Virus record (IMG/VR): IMGVR_UViG_3300044800_000006
Coordinates: 1 to 36,073 of that record
Reading direction: 5' to 3' (one strand)
Length of the DNA: 36,073 bases
From: a virus
Positions 6,068 to 13,869 of this stretch are shown here, in pieces. Every line of letters starts with the position of its first letter. Position 1 is the first letter of the stretch. Both the position numbers and the translations under genes were made by a program. The notes under the pieces were generated by a model that searched no databases, was not told the DNA's origin, and was given only the letters and a program-made list of their open reading frames with translations.

Positions 6068-6136
6068 CTATCTCCTCCCGAATATCCAACCTAAAACACA
6101 AAATAATCCAATAATACCAAGTACGAACCAAAGCAT
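6068..6136 (-). CDS. 22-residue membrane peptide in lysis region
   Basis: ATG 6134-6136 preceded by AAAGGACAGT. Nearly all residues are hydrophobic (one helix with Trp near both ends) and it ends G-R-R. Its stop is followed directly by the next tiny gene's ATG. No homology recognised; coding status rests on SD, hydrophobic pattern and tight packing. Confidence 0.5.
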   Translation of the reverse strand: MLWFVLGIIGLFCVLGWIFGRR

Positions 6137-6153
6137 ACTGTCCTTTCGTTAAA

Positions 6154-6291
6154 TTATTCTCTCCAAGGAATCATCGAAGCCGCTAGGAAAAACAATCCCC
6201 ACGCTGTCAAATTCCACCCCGCTATCCCAATCCCAACCACTGCTAACAGAAACAAAATTGCACTTATCACGATAAGTATAATGTTTATCAT
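6154..6291 (-). CDS. 45-residue membrane protein, likely two helices
   Basis: ATG 6289-6291 with AAAGGAAAAT upstream. Residues 2-24 are hydrophobic; then G-W-N-L-T and a second hydrophobic stretch with W-G-L-F-F-L, ending PWRE. This resembles small holin-like or phage-exported membrane proteins. It lies in a 300-nt stretch that otherwise looks empty, filled by three such genes in tandem upstream of the endolysin. Confidence 0.6.
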   Translation of the reverse strand: MINIILIVISAILFLLAVVGIGIAGWNLTAWGLFFLAASMIPWRE

Positions 6292-6316
6292 ATTTTCCTT
6301 TCTTTAATTTTTCTAT

Positions 6317-6793
6317 TTAAAAGTATTTACCCAACACAAATTCAATTACACCGATTAGAAATAATGCGGTTGTGCCATACGCAATCAATCTAGTATCGGT
6401 AATTTCTCCTGTCTTAATTCTGCCTTCGTGACTCTGCAATCTATCCTCTACATCTTTTTTATAAAGTACAGGGTAGGAGTCTCGACAGTTTAGCTTTTCT
6501 GTTTCCAACTGGTCTATTCTTCTGGCGTTGTTGTCTCTTAACTCTCTAATCTGATCGGCCAGACTATCCATTTTGGTATCTAATATTACCAGTGTGTCGT
6601 GGTCGCTATTAACCCCTACGGCCAAAGTTTTAGCAGTTTGACTGGCATTTGCTAGCACTACTTTACTGGCTTCGGCAGCAGCGACTGAAATGGTCTTGGC
6701 GGCTGATTCTGTAGCAATAGAGATTGTCCGAACAGCGTCTTGGGCTGCGTTTGCTACATCGTGTTTGGCTTCTGTTATTGTGGTGTCTTTCAC
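6317..6793 (-). CDS. Coiled-coil protein with C-terminal membrane anchor
   Basis: GTG start 6791-6793 overlaps the previous stop (GTGA). The 158-residue product has an Ala/Thr/Val-rich N-terminal repeat (about 10-60, recurring TISxAxxxA), a second coiled-coil segment (about 65-110, DxKMDSLADQIRELRDN), then a tail helix at 133-155 (YGTTALFLIGVIEFVLG) that is membrane-spanning. This layout is like XhlA/haemolysin-type holin partners. Its closeness to the endolysin and mini membrane genes supports a lysis role. Confidence 0.65.
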   Translation of the reverse strand: MKDTTITEAKHDVANAAQDAVRTISIATESAAKTISVAAAEASKVVLANASQTAKTLAVGVNSDHDTLVILDTKMDSLADQIRELRDNNARRIDQLETEKLNCRDSYPVLYKKDVEDRLQSHEGRIKTGEITDTRLIAYGTTALFLIGVIEFVLGKYF

Positions 6794-7113
6794 TTCTTCT
6801 CAACTTCCTTGGGTTCTACAAACTTATCCCAAAGTGAGATTAAATCCGCAGTTATTTTATTTTCTTCATCTTTTTTCTTTAAGATTTTCTTGATTTCCTC
6901 GGTCATAATCTCGCCTATTTCGATTTCAACTTCATACTTCGGATCGTTCCAAGTTATGCCTTTTTCATCCTGCTTAATTCCGAACTTTCTAACTTCGCTT
7001 TCAGTCGGGGATAATTTAACTTTTAACTCCTCTGATTTGCGAATTATTAAAATGTTCCCCTCTACTGGTAAAATACCAAGTAAAATAATTCTGTCCTTAA
7101 TTTTTAATTTCAT
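6790..7113 (-). CDS. Hypothetical protein, 107 aa
   Basis: Lys/Glu/Ile-rich protein. The first 70 residues are beta-rich (repeated KLKIKDRIILL / NILIIRKSEEL / KVKLSPTESEV / GITWNDPKYEVEIEIG strands), followed by a charged helix with EEIKKILKKKDEENK. It overlaps its upstream neighbour by 17 nt and shares a GTGA with the downstream gene. Placement between tail fibre and lysis genes suggests a tail-accessory or chaperone function; not recognised. Confidence 0.7.
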   Translation of the reverse strand: MKLKIKDRIILLGILPVEGNILIIRKSEELKVKLSPTESEVRKFGIKQDEKGITWNDPKYEVEIEIGEIMTEEIKKILKKKDEENKITADLISLWDKFVEPKEVEKK

Positions 7114-7342
7114 TTTTAACTCCTATTTTGGCGATTAACACTGTTGCTTCGGGGTCTTTTATATAATCCTCTTCGGCTCGGGTTTTTACTAAATTCAACT
7201 CATAAGCCCTAACATTTCCTTCAACAAACTCATCGACCATTCTTTGAGCAAAATCCTCTCTTGATTCGGGATTTTCTTTTTCGTCAATCATTTCCTGATA
7301 GTAATAATTTCCACACAAGGCTTCAATTTCTCTGTCTTCCAT
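7097..7342 (-). CDS. Hypothetical acidic protein, 81 aa
   Basis: ATG start 7340-7342 with AGGAGTAT-type SD just downstream of the tail-fibre stop. Predominantly helical and acidic with an N-terminal CGNYYYQEM segment. It directly follows the tail-fibre gene, a position often held by fibre-assembly chaperones, but the sequence does not show that. No family recognised. Confidence 0.65.
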   Translation of the reverse strand: MEDREIEALCGNYYYQEMIDEKENPESREDFAQRMVDEFVEGNVRAYELNLVKTRAEEDYIKDPEATVLIAKIGVKNEIKN

Positions 7343-7353
7343 TATACTCCTTT

Positions 7354-8943
7354 TTAACTTACTGCTGTTACTATTCCTTTTTTGACTGTTATTGAGGTAG
7401 GAAGTGATACCGTTCCGTCAAATCCTGCTACTCCACCTGCTTTATAGGCTACTGCGTCAACAAAAAGACCATTAACATCAACCGTAAAGATTGCGGTTGA
7501 ATAATCATTTGATGAATAAAATTTATGATAATACTCACAAAAATAATTTAAAGTTTTATCGCTGATTCCAAATCCGTATTGACCACCGTATAAATCAATA
7601 TGTGAAACTGACGGATTACCTGTGTCATCGTAATAAGAACCAAGTTTTAATATGGGAACTGGAGAAGCACCCGTAACACCACCCACCAGATTGATTGAAT
7701 TGGCAGTCGCAGCGGCACAAGTGAAAGATAAAGTTACTGTTAATCCGTCATCGGTTTTTAGCATATCAGTCGTTGATCGGTAAAGGTTTGTATCCTGTGC
7801 TCCACTCGGACCAAAAACCAATTTTCCCACCGAGTCAAAAGATGTATAAATAGTCCCATCTGATTTATTTATTTGAAGTAAATCAGCTGATTGAGAAGTC
7901 GCTCCCCGAATTTTAAATCCGACTTGTGCAGCGGCAGAATTAACTATGTGAAGTTGGGCAGTCGGAGCAGTTATTCCGACCCCGATATTACCCAAATAAT
8001 CTATCGTTACTCTGGTGGCGGCAGAACCGACTATTCCATTATCGATATAGATATTATTACCAGTGCCCAAAGTATCACCAACCCCCGCTAAATTTTGAAT
8101 AAAGAGTGCTTTTTCATTTGCTGCAAGTGATTGGGCAGTCAAATAATTTCCACTACTAATACCATTCATTTGGATATATTGAGTTGGAACTCCTGTCCTA
8201 TCGGAACGAACAATACCATTGGTTTCAAATAATACATTTGGAACAGCAATTCCAACTCCAACATTACCCATAAAGTTGACTATCTTACCAGGATAAATTC
8301 TCATAGCATTATCGTTGTAAGCAGAAGTCGGATCAGCCCCTAAATAAATATAAGTGCAGTATGGAGGCGTGGGTGCAGTGCCAACATCTCCTAATGCCCC
8401 AATTACTCCAATTCGGGTAGTTAAACCTGATACTGAGTTATTGGCAAACATATCCAAAAATGGAAAAGCCAACCCTCCTGTTGTTCTGACAGAGGTCAAG
8501 GTTATAGTTGGTGTAGAACGATAAATATGTAAAATAGAAGCAGGAGCATCAGTTCCGATACCAATTCTTTTATTTCCTGTAGTGTCGAAGGTCATTATAT
8601 GCGTGCCGTCTGCTTGAGCGATACTTAAAGCAGTAGTAGTATCAGTGGTGGGTTTTATAACTCCACTTGCAGTCAAGATAATATTGGCGAAAGTTGGCGA
8701 GGCAGTAGTTCTTATATCCTGAATCGTGTCCAAAAGTGGAGTAGCGTCCACATACTGCAAAGAAGTCCCGATCATCCCCCCTACTGCGTCTTGGGCTTGT
8801 TCGTCGGTGTAGGAGCCACCACCTCTACTACTTTTACCTGAAGAAATCGGTCTGGCCTCTAACTCTCTGATTCTTTTCTCAACACCAAAGACCTCTAATC
8901 CTATCTTTACTGCTTCGATTTTCTTAATTAAGCTTTCGCTCAT
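7354..8943 (-). CDS. Tail fibre / receptor-binding protein
   Basis: 529 residues. N-terminal helical start and a GSYTDEQAQDAVGGMIG segment (about 45-60) typical of phage fibre proteins, then repeats of the form 'G(N)xGVGxxxPxxxLxxxxxxx' at about 125, 225 and 315 (IGIGTDAPASILHI, NVGVGIAVPNVLFE, NIGVGITAPTAQLHI). Such repeats form beta-helical shafts in trimeric fibres and often precede an intramolecular chaperone; no S74 peptidase motif is visible at the C-terminus, which ends TSITVKKGIVTAVS. It would bind the host surface. The start overlaps the preceding gene by 20 nt. Confidence 0.85.
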   Translation of the reverse strand: MSESLIKKIEAVKIGLEVFGVEKRIRELEARPISSGKSSRGGGSYTDEQAQDAVGGMIGTSLQYVDATPLLDTIQDIRTTASPTFANIILTASGVIKPTTDTTTALSIAQADGTHIMTFDTTGNKRIGIGTDAPASILHIYRSTPTITLTSVRTTGGLAFPFLDMFANNSVSGLTTRIGVIGALGDVGTAPTPPYCTYIYLGADPTSAYNDNAMRIYPGKIVNFMGNVGVGIAVPNVLFETNGIVRSDRTGVPTQYIQMNGISSGNYLTAQSLAANEKALFIQNLAGVGDTLGTGNNIYIDNGIVGSAATRVTIDYLGNIGVGITAPTAQLHIVNSAAAQVGFKIRGATSQSADLLQINKSDGTIYTSFDSVGKLVFGPSGAQDTNLYRSTTDMLKTDDGLTVTLSFTCAAATANSINLVGGVTGASPVPILKLGSYYDDTGNPSVSHIDLYGGQYGFGISDKTLNYFCEYYHKFYSSNDYSTAIFTVDVNGLFVDAVAYKAGGVAGFDGTVSLPTSITVKKGIVTAVS

Positions 8944-9637
8944 CGCGCACCTTTACTCTCGCTATATCCCAACCTTTAGACACTATATTCCCAGAAGGAT
9001 ATTGTTCTACGAGTTCTGTTACATCTCCTATTTCGTTTTTATTCCAGTAGAGTCCTGCCATCTCTTCTTCATCTTCAGGTGGTTCAGGGAAGTTGGAAAC
9101 TTCTATCTCTTTAGGATAAGGCGGTATCTTTGTTTCGGGTATTTTTATATCAAACTGTTTAGCAAGTTTGTCAAAGTATTGTTGAAGGAATGAGAGATTG
9201 GAAATTGTCATCTCGGTAGGATAGTCTGGTATCACGGTTTCGGGTATCTCAATCGCATCTATAGCATCTACAACTGGCTTTAAATTTATCTTTTCAGGTT
9301 TGAGTTCTTTGTTAAGATTTTTAGTAGTCTTCTCAAGAGATTTGATAGTCGTTTCAATAGTCTTTTTAATCTCATTGAGTCCGATAACATACTCACGGGC
9401 GTTCTTTAAAGTAACTTCACCGTCTATCTTTTGTACCTTTGGGAGTTCTATCTGGTTTTCAACTTCTACCTTGAACTTATTTACTTTAAGTTCGTTCGTA
9501 CTTTTAGAGAAAAGATCAGTGAAGAATTGTTTGGCTTCGGACACTACTGCACGAATAATACCGGCAATACCTTTTTTGTCGGATGACTGTGAATCTTCCT
9601 CTTGCATTGATTGGACTACTTCTTGTGGTGATAACAT
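8924..9637 (-). CDS. Hypothetical virion-associated protein
   Basis: Start placed at ATG 9635-9637, with TAGGAG upstream; a longer frame to 9682 would begin inside the glycosyltransferase gene and translate the TAGCATCTTTAG motif. The 237-residue product has an N-terminal Gln/Ser/Glu region, a coiled-coil middle (KTIETTIKSLEKTTKNLNKEL), repeats of 'IPETVIPDYPTEMTISN' and 'IPETKIPPYPKEIEVSNF' at about 135 and 175 (proline-rich beta repeats), and a basic C-terminus. Its place before the tail fibre suggests a base or connector for the fibre. No family recognised. Confidence 0.7.
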   Translation of the reverse strand: MLSPQEVVQSMQEEDSQSSDKKGIAGIIRAVVSEAKQFFTDLFSKSTNELKVNKFKVEVENQIELPKVQKIDGEVTLKNAREYVIGLNEIKKTIETTIKSLEKTTKNLNKELKPEKINLKPVVDAIDAIEIPETVIPDYPTEMTISNLSFLQQYFDKLAKQFDIKIPETKIPPYPKEIEVSNFPEPPEDEEEMAGLYWNKNEIGDVTELVEQYPSGNIVSKGWDIARVKVRDERKLN

Positions 9638-9650
9638 ATGTCTCCTAGTG

Positions 9651-9662
9651 CTAAAGATGCTA
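9651..9662 (-). repeat. TAGCATCTTTAG motif, copy 1
   Basis: The TAG of the motif is the stop codon of the glycosyltransferase (9660-9662). Eleven to fourteen bases further the SD and ATG of the next gene (9637) follow. Confidence 0.8.
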
Positions 9663-10412
9663 TCTTGATACCATCTCAACACCTTTTGCCAGTATATCGG
9701 CCCAGTCGTTCTTCTTGCCCCACTTTTTCTCGAATATTTTAGTTCTCTCTTTAAACTTATAATCCGAGTTGTCTCGGTCTAGTTCTCTTAATCCCCCGTG
9801 GGCGGCGTGGTAATAAGTAGGCAAAGAGCAAGCTAACGAGATAAACCCTAGTTTTTCCATCTCTTTGTGTAAGTCCGAATCTTCTAGGCCGTAACCTGGC
9901 TCTCCGAACGCCCCCTCTTCGATGAACTTTACCTTTCTTAAAAGTTCCCCTCTGAACAGGCCATAGTTTGTCCACGCCATCGGGAAGCCTTGAGTCACGG
10001 TATAGTCAGTCCCCATCCTCATATCAGCGTCTATAGGATCAGGCGTGCCGTTCTGCATCAGTCTGGTTAAAAGCTCAAATGAGTTCTGTCCGATACAGTA
10101 AGCATCTTTGTTCTTATCGAGTATCTTTTCATATTCTTTAATAGTGCCTGGGACATACAGGCAATCCCCATCTATAAGAAATATGTTTTTACCAGTTGCT
10201 ACCTTGATACCACTGTTTCTACCAACCGAAGCACCGTAGTTTTTGTCTAGGTCAACAAACTTAATATCAAGCGTTCTGAAGTATTCTTTTGAACCGTCAG
10301 TAGAACCGTTGTCAACTACTATCACCTCAAGGTCTGGTTCTTTTAGTAATCTTCTGACAGAGTCCTTAGATACGTCTATTTCCTGCCAGTTGAGTAATAC
10401 ACAACTATCCAT
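9660..10412 (-). CDS. GT2-type glycosyltransferase
   Basis: 250 residues. N-terminal DSCVLLNWQE, DLEVIVVDNGSTDGS (about 27-42) and GKNIFLIDGDCLYVPGT (about 73-90) define a GT-A fold family 2 enzyme; the D-G-D is the nucleotide-sugar/metal site. GYGLEDSDLHKEMEKLG (about 173-189) is the acceptor-side ED motif. It overlaps the epimerase stop by 8 nt and is the last gene of the glycan cassette. Donor and acceptor cannot be read from sequence. Confidence 0.88.
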   Translation of the reverse strand: MDSCVLLNWQEIDVSKDSVRRLLKEPDLEVIVVDNGSTDGSKEYFRTLDIKFVDLDKNYGASVGRNSGIKVATGKNIFLIDGDCLYVPGTIKEYEKILDKNKDAYCIGQNSFELLTRLMQNGTPDPIDADMRMGTDYTVTQGFPMAWTNYGLFRGELLRKVKFIEEGAFGEPGYGLEDSDLHKEMEKLGFISLACSLPTYYHAAHGGLRELDRDNSDYKFKERTKIFEKKWGKKNDWADILAKGVEMVSR

Positions 10413-11217
10413 TTAATATATCCACTATTTTCTTTGTCGCACCGGCTTTATAAATTTCACCGTGTCCACGTTCGCTTTTATCTCTCAAGCTGATGAACTC
10501 TTTGCCTAAAAATATACACTCTTCTTGTAGCCCCCCTGAGTCTGAGATACACCCCTTCGCTCTAGCAAGTAGCTCAACAAAGCGCGTGTAATTGAGGGGT
10601 TCTTGCGTTTTGAAGTGTTCCTTAAGCTCTTGCCCCACTTTGTTAGGATGAGCGAAAATTACTAACTTATCTTGGTTCATCTTTTTTAAAGTCTTTATGA
10701 TTTTAGGAATATCAGCTTCATTTCTATGTACGGTTACTATGTAAAAGTCCTCTTCGATAGCATCAGGCAGAAATTCTACTAGAGTATCTATTGAGGTCTG
10801 ACCGACATATATTCCACCACAATTTACTCTTGCTAACTCGGTTGAGCAGAACTGATAATCAGCGATAGCGTCTATCATCTGCCGGTATCCCTCTTCCGGT
10901 CTAGGGTCGCTCAAGTCCCAAGTTCTCATCCCTGCTTCAACGTGGATTATAGGAATCTTATTCTCATAAGCGTACACCGCCGCGCTGAAAGCAGTTCTTG
11001 TATCGCCTTGAACCATTACAGCGTCAGGTTCACGACTCCAAATTGCACCCTCCAACTCCCACTCCTCGCATATCCAATCATAGTCTATTAACCCTTGATG
11101 CAGGTCCTTGGATTGGTTTACCTGTAGAAACTTAAACCCTGGATACTTGGTAAAAGGATAGAGTTTGATCTCTTCGGCGCGAGTCCCATAGATTGCTAAT
11201 ATGTTTTTATAAATCAT
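10405..11217 (-). CDS. wecB-like: WecB-like UDP-N-acetylglucosamine 2-epimerase
   Basis: Start at ATG 11215-11217 (IYGTRAEEIKLYP), overlapping the zinc-ribbon gene's stop by 11 nt; an upstream GTG-type frame lacks support. The product, 270 residues, is shorter than typical WecB (about 370). Family motifs are clear: GTRAE, VMVQGDTRTAFSAAVYAYENKIPIIHVEAGMR (written here in part), RPEEGYR, TVHRNE, FAHPN, SDSGGLQEE. It would interconvert UDP-GlcNAc and UDP-ManNAc. Catalytic acidic residues and the HVEAGMR motif are present, so it may be active, though parts of the N-domain look shortened. Confidence 0.85.
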   Translation of the reverse strand: MIYKNILAIYGTRAEEIKLYPFTKYPGFKFLQVNQSKDLHQGLIDYDWICEEWELEGAIWSREPDAVMVQGDTRTAFSAAVYAYENKIPIIHVEAGMRTWDLSDPRPEEGYRQMIDAIADYQFCSTELARVNCGGIYVGQTSIDTLVEFLPDAIEEDFYIVTVHRNEADIPKIIKTLKKMNQDKLVIFAHPNKVGQELKEHFKTQEPLNYTRFVELLARAKGCISDSGGLQEECIFLGKEFISLRDKSERGHGEIYKAGATKKIVDILNG

Positions 11218-11413
11218 AATGCGAACCACAACTTTTACACAGATGCAGTTCTCTCCGTTTGCCGTTGCCGAGGTAGTGAACGTGCCACGCTTTTCTAAAC
11301 TTCTTGGCGCAACGCACACAAATAGGTTCTCTAAACTGAGGTTTACGATCACTTGCCATCACATCTGGTGGCCACTTCTCCATTAAATCAAACAGTTGGT
11401 CTTGAGTTATCAT
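11207..11413 (-). CDS. Small zinc-ribbon protein in glycan cassette
   Basis: 68 residues; overlaps the upstream fusion gene by 26 nt and the epimerase by 11. It has CVRCAKKF in the middle and CKSCGSHY near the end, a CxxC...CxxC zinc ribbon, preceded by a Pro/Arg-rich section. Such small ribbons are common in phages and may bind nucleic acid or a partner protein; a link with sugar modification is only by position. Confidence 0.75.
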   Translation of the reverse strand: MITQDQLFDLMEKWPPDVMASDRKPQFREPICVRCAKKFRKAWHVHYLGNGKRRELHLCKSCGSHYDL

Positions 11414-12683
11414 CGAACCCCCTCAGTTCTTCCGGTGTACCAAGCGGAATCGTACTATCCACCGGATAGATGTTTATATTTTTATCCTCTAGACAATTGT
11501 AAGCCGGAGCCATATAAAACTCTCCCTTTGTACGATCGTTCTTCTGGATCATTGTCATAATAGCTTTTACAAGTGATGAGCCAGACTTAAAGTAGTACGC
11601 CCCAGCGTTGGCGTGGGTAGAGATTTGTTTCTTCTCCGCAACCTTTACGAATCCATCGCTCATATCTACATAACTAAAGTGAGGTACTGTTGACTCAAAA
11701 GTAGCTGTCAGTCCATCACAACTTTCAGCCGTATCTATGAAGTTGTCTATATCAATATCTATTATCTGGTCGCAACAACTTAGGATTACTTTATCGTTGT
11801 AGATTAAGTGCGTGGCCGCTAATACGGTAATAGCCGCCCCTTCGGTCTTCCTATCAATAGTTACTATTTCGCAGTTGGGTTCTATACCTTTTAAGGTTTT
11901 ATCTATGTTAAATTCTTCTATATGTTCCTTTTGAACTATGAATATGAATTGATAGGCGTGGGTTTTGGGTCTGATACTCTCGATAGCATAATAAATAAGC
12001 GGTCTGCCTTTGGCTAGGATTAAAGGTTTAGGCAAGGTATAACCTGCGTCTTTGAATCTCTGTCCACCTCCAGCGCAAGGGATCACTATTTTGGTTACCT
12101 TCCCTTCAAACTTTCCCTCTTTAGCTAAACCCCACTTCTTCTCAACATAGTCCTCTAGGTCTTGTCTGGTTTGTCTCATCTCTTGAGATTGATGATGCCA
12201 CACTTCTCCAGAGATAGGTTTGATGGTAAAACCTGCTTTCTTGATCTGCATACACCAGTCTGTGTCTTGAGCATAAGGAGAGTCTATAAACTCATCTAAG
12301 AACCCTATCTTCGCTTGCGCTTTTCTTGAGATACATAGAATCGAGGTTATATCTACTGAATCGTTTTTGTCAGTCACAGCTTTCATACTCGGATGATAGC
12401 CTTTCGAACCGTACATACTGAACCCATTGACCATCTCTTTAACATAGAAAGCCCCAACTTCCGCTGACTCCTTGGCCCAACCTTTTGTTACCTCGCAATC
12501 ATCGTGCAAGAATACTAGGTATTCTCCTTTGGCGCGTTTAATCCCCTCGTTTATTTTCGTGTTATACCCCTTATTTTCTTTGACAATAACCAGTTCATAG
12601 TTTTTGGTATATTTTTTGATTGACGCAAGAAGTCGCTCCAACCCGCCGTCAGTCCTGCGAGTAGGGATTATGATGCTTATCAT
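11388..12683 (-). CDS. Fusion: GT2 glycosyltransferase + sugar nucleotidyltransferase
   Basis: Start at ATG 12681-12683, an ATGA overlap with the upstream gene; 431 residues. Residues 1-190 are a GT2 domain (ISIIIPTRRT, then HDD at about 60-62 in VFLHDDCEV, and a W-H-H region near 162). Residues about 197-431 are a nucleotidyltransferase of the NTP_transferase type: CAGGGQRF (about 203-210), LPKPLI (217-222), and a central SCCDQI and PLGTPEE near the end. One protein would thus make the activated sugar and also transfer sugar, an unusual pairing that implies substrate channelling. Nucleotide and sugar are not determinable here. Confidence 0.85.
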   Translation of the reverse strand: MISIIIPTRRTDGGLERLLASIKKYTKNYELVIVKENKGYNTKINEGIKRAKGEYLVFLHDDCEVTKGWAKESAEVGAFYVKEMVNGFSMYGSKGYHPSMKAVTDKNDSVDITSILCISRKAQAKIGFLDEFIDSPYAQDTDWCMQIKKAGFTIKPISGEVWHHQSQEMRQTRQDLEDYVEKKWGLAKEGKFEGKVTKIVIPCAGGGQRFKDAGYTLPKPLILAKGRPLIYYAIESIRPKTHAYQFIFIVQKEHIEEFNIDKTLKGIEPNCEIVTIDRKTEGAAITVLAATHLIYNDKVILSCCDQIIDIDIDNFIDTAESCDGLTATFESTVPHFSYVDMSDGFVKVAEKKQISTHANAGAYYFKSGSSLVKAIMTMIQKNDRTKGEFYMAPAYNCLEDKNINIYPVDSTIPLGTPEELRGFDDNSRPTV

Positions 12684-13231
12684 AGCCGAACCTCCGGCCA
12701 CTTCTTCTTTAGATATTTTTCTTGTTTGGGGACAGCAACCCCCGCTCCCACACTGTGCCTGTGAATAATCTTCCCAGGTAAACATTTGATTTTAAAACCC
12801 TTGCTTCTAATCTGTAACCCCATCTCAACATCTAAACAGTGCGGTTCTTCGTACCACTCGTCAAACTTTCCGATCTTCTCAACCGCTTGCTTTGATAAGC
12901 ACAAAAAAGACGAATAGTCGGGATTAAAGTTTATGTTTTTACAGTAGTCTCCGTTCAATCCCCCCCAGTGTTCAAATTTGTCGTTCATCTCGCCGACTTT
13001 GAACGCTCCTACTTCTGCCAGTTCTTCCGCCCAACCACTCGTGACGATACTGTCATCGTGCAAGAGAATAATATATTCTCCTGTGGCTCGTGCGATTCCT
13101 TCATTTATCTTTTTAGCAAGTCCCTTTTTACCTTTAACTAAAATAACTTCATAGTTATCAGTATGCCTGTCTATCGAATCAAGGCACTCCTGTAAATCAT
13201 CTCTTCTAGTTGGAATTACTATGCTTAGCAT
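12680..13231 (-). CDS. GT2-type glycosyltransferase
   Basis: 183 residues, opening LSIVIPTRRDDLQE. The G-R-A-T-G-E-Y-I-I-L-L-HDD segment (DxD-like HDD at about 57-59) and LDVEMGLQIRSKGFK ('ED'-type motif, about 150-164) mark a GT-A fold. It resembles the N-terminal domain of the neighbouring fusion in several places (PTRR, NYE(V/L)ILVK, GYxNTKINEGIxRA), so the two probably arose by duplication. It is shorter than most GT2 proteins, lacking a C-terminal extension. Confidence 0.85.
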   Translation of the reverse strand: MLSIVIPTRRDDLQECLDSIDRHTDNYEVILVKGKKGLAKKINEGIARATGEYIILLHDDSIVTSGWAEELAEVGAFKVGEMNDKFEHWGGLNGDYCKNINFNPDYSSFLCLSKQAVEKIGKFDEWYEEPHCLDVEMGLQIRSKGFKIKCLPGKIIHRHSVGAGVAVPKQEKYLKKKWPEVRL

Positions 13232-13869
13232 TTCTTCCCTATAATATAATGGCTAAAGTTGTTTATGTTTCCGATCTTCTCAATCTCAAAGCCTGTTTCG
13301 ACCAATAAAGTAACAAGGTTGTATTGGTCGTAGTGAAATGTATGTTGATCTTTCCACTTGCCTTTATACTCAGGAATATCTCTCCAACTTAATAGATCGT
13401 TCCATAGTCCCTTTTCCCCACCGTTCATCGAAGTCGTGTCCCCGTGAACCTCTTTCATCACAGTTGAGACAAAGACGTGTCCTTGATCCTCTAAGGCATC
13501 AAAAATGCGTCTGAGTGGCTCTGAGGGGTTAGAATTAAAGTGTTCGATTGTCTCAGTAAGCGTAATCAAGTTATATTTGCCTTTTATAGCAGATTTCTCA
13601 ATGTCTATCTTTTCAAACTTAATGCCTTCTTTTTTGAGCATTTTGGTATTGATATACTCGGTGGACATATCGGAGGCCGTGACCTTGTCTCCTCTTAGGT
13701 GCATCATCAAAGCCAGTGTGCCGTAGGCGCAACCGATGTCTAGCGTTCGCTTGCTTTTAGGTAGTAGTTTAAAGACTTCTTTATAGTAAGTCCCGAACCC
13801 GTCAACATAATCTTGGTACTTTTTGTGCTGTTTGTATTTCTTGGCTATCGCTAACGCTTTATTTAGCAT
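13225..13869 (-). CDS. SAM-dependent methyltransferase (class I)
   Basis: 214 residues. RTLDIGCAYGTLAL (about 40-53) is motif I, binding S-adenosylmethionine; KVTASDMSTEYIN follows as motif II and NLITLTETIEHF (about 97-108) as the post-motif acid/helix. The class I Rossmann fold is clear; the substrate is probably a sugar or lipid-linked glycan because both flanking genes are glycosyltransferases, but a small-molecule or protein substrate cannot be excluded. Overlaps both neighbours. Confidence 0.85.
   Translation of the reverse strand: MLNKALAIAKKYKQHKKYQDYVDGFGTYYKEVFKLLPKSKRTLDIGCAYGTLALMMHLRGDKVTASDMSTEYINTKMLKKEGIKFEKIDIEKSAIKGKYNLITLTETIEHFNSNPSEPLRRIFDALEDQGHVFVSTVMKEVHGDTTSMNGGEKGLWNDLLSWRDIPEYKGKWKDQHTFHYDQYNLVTLLVETGFEIEKIGNINNFSHYIIGKKC

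Noticed and set aside
9660-9682. Longer start (9682) for the virion-associated gene
   Set aside because: It would start within the glycosyltransferase and translate the TAGCATCTTTAG motif; an ATG at 9637 has an SD.
9757-9975. Minus-strand 72-aa frame
   Set aside because: Arg/Pro-rich shadow inside the glycosyltransferase gene.
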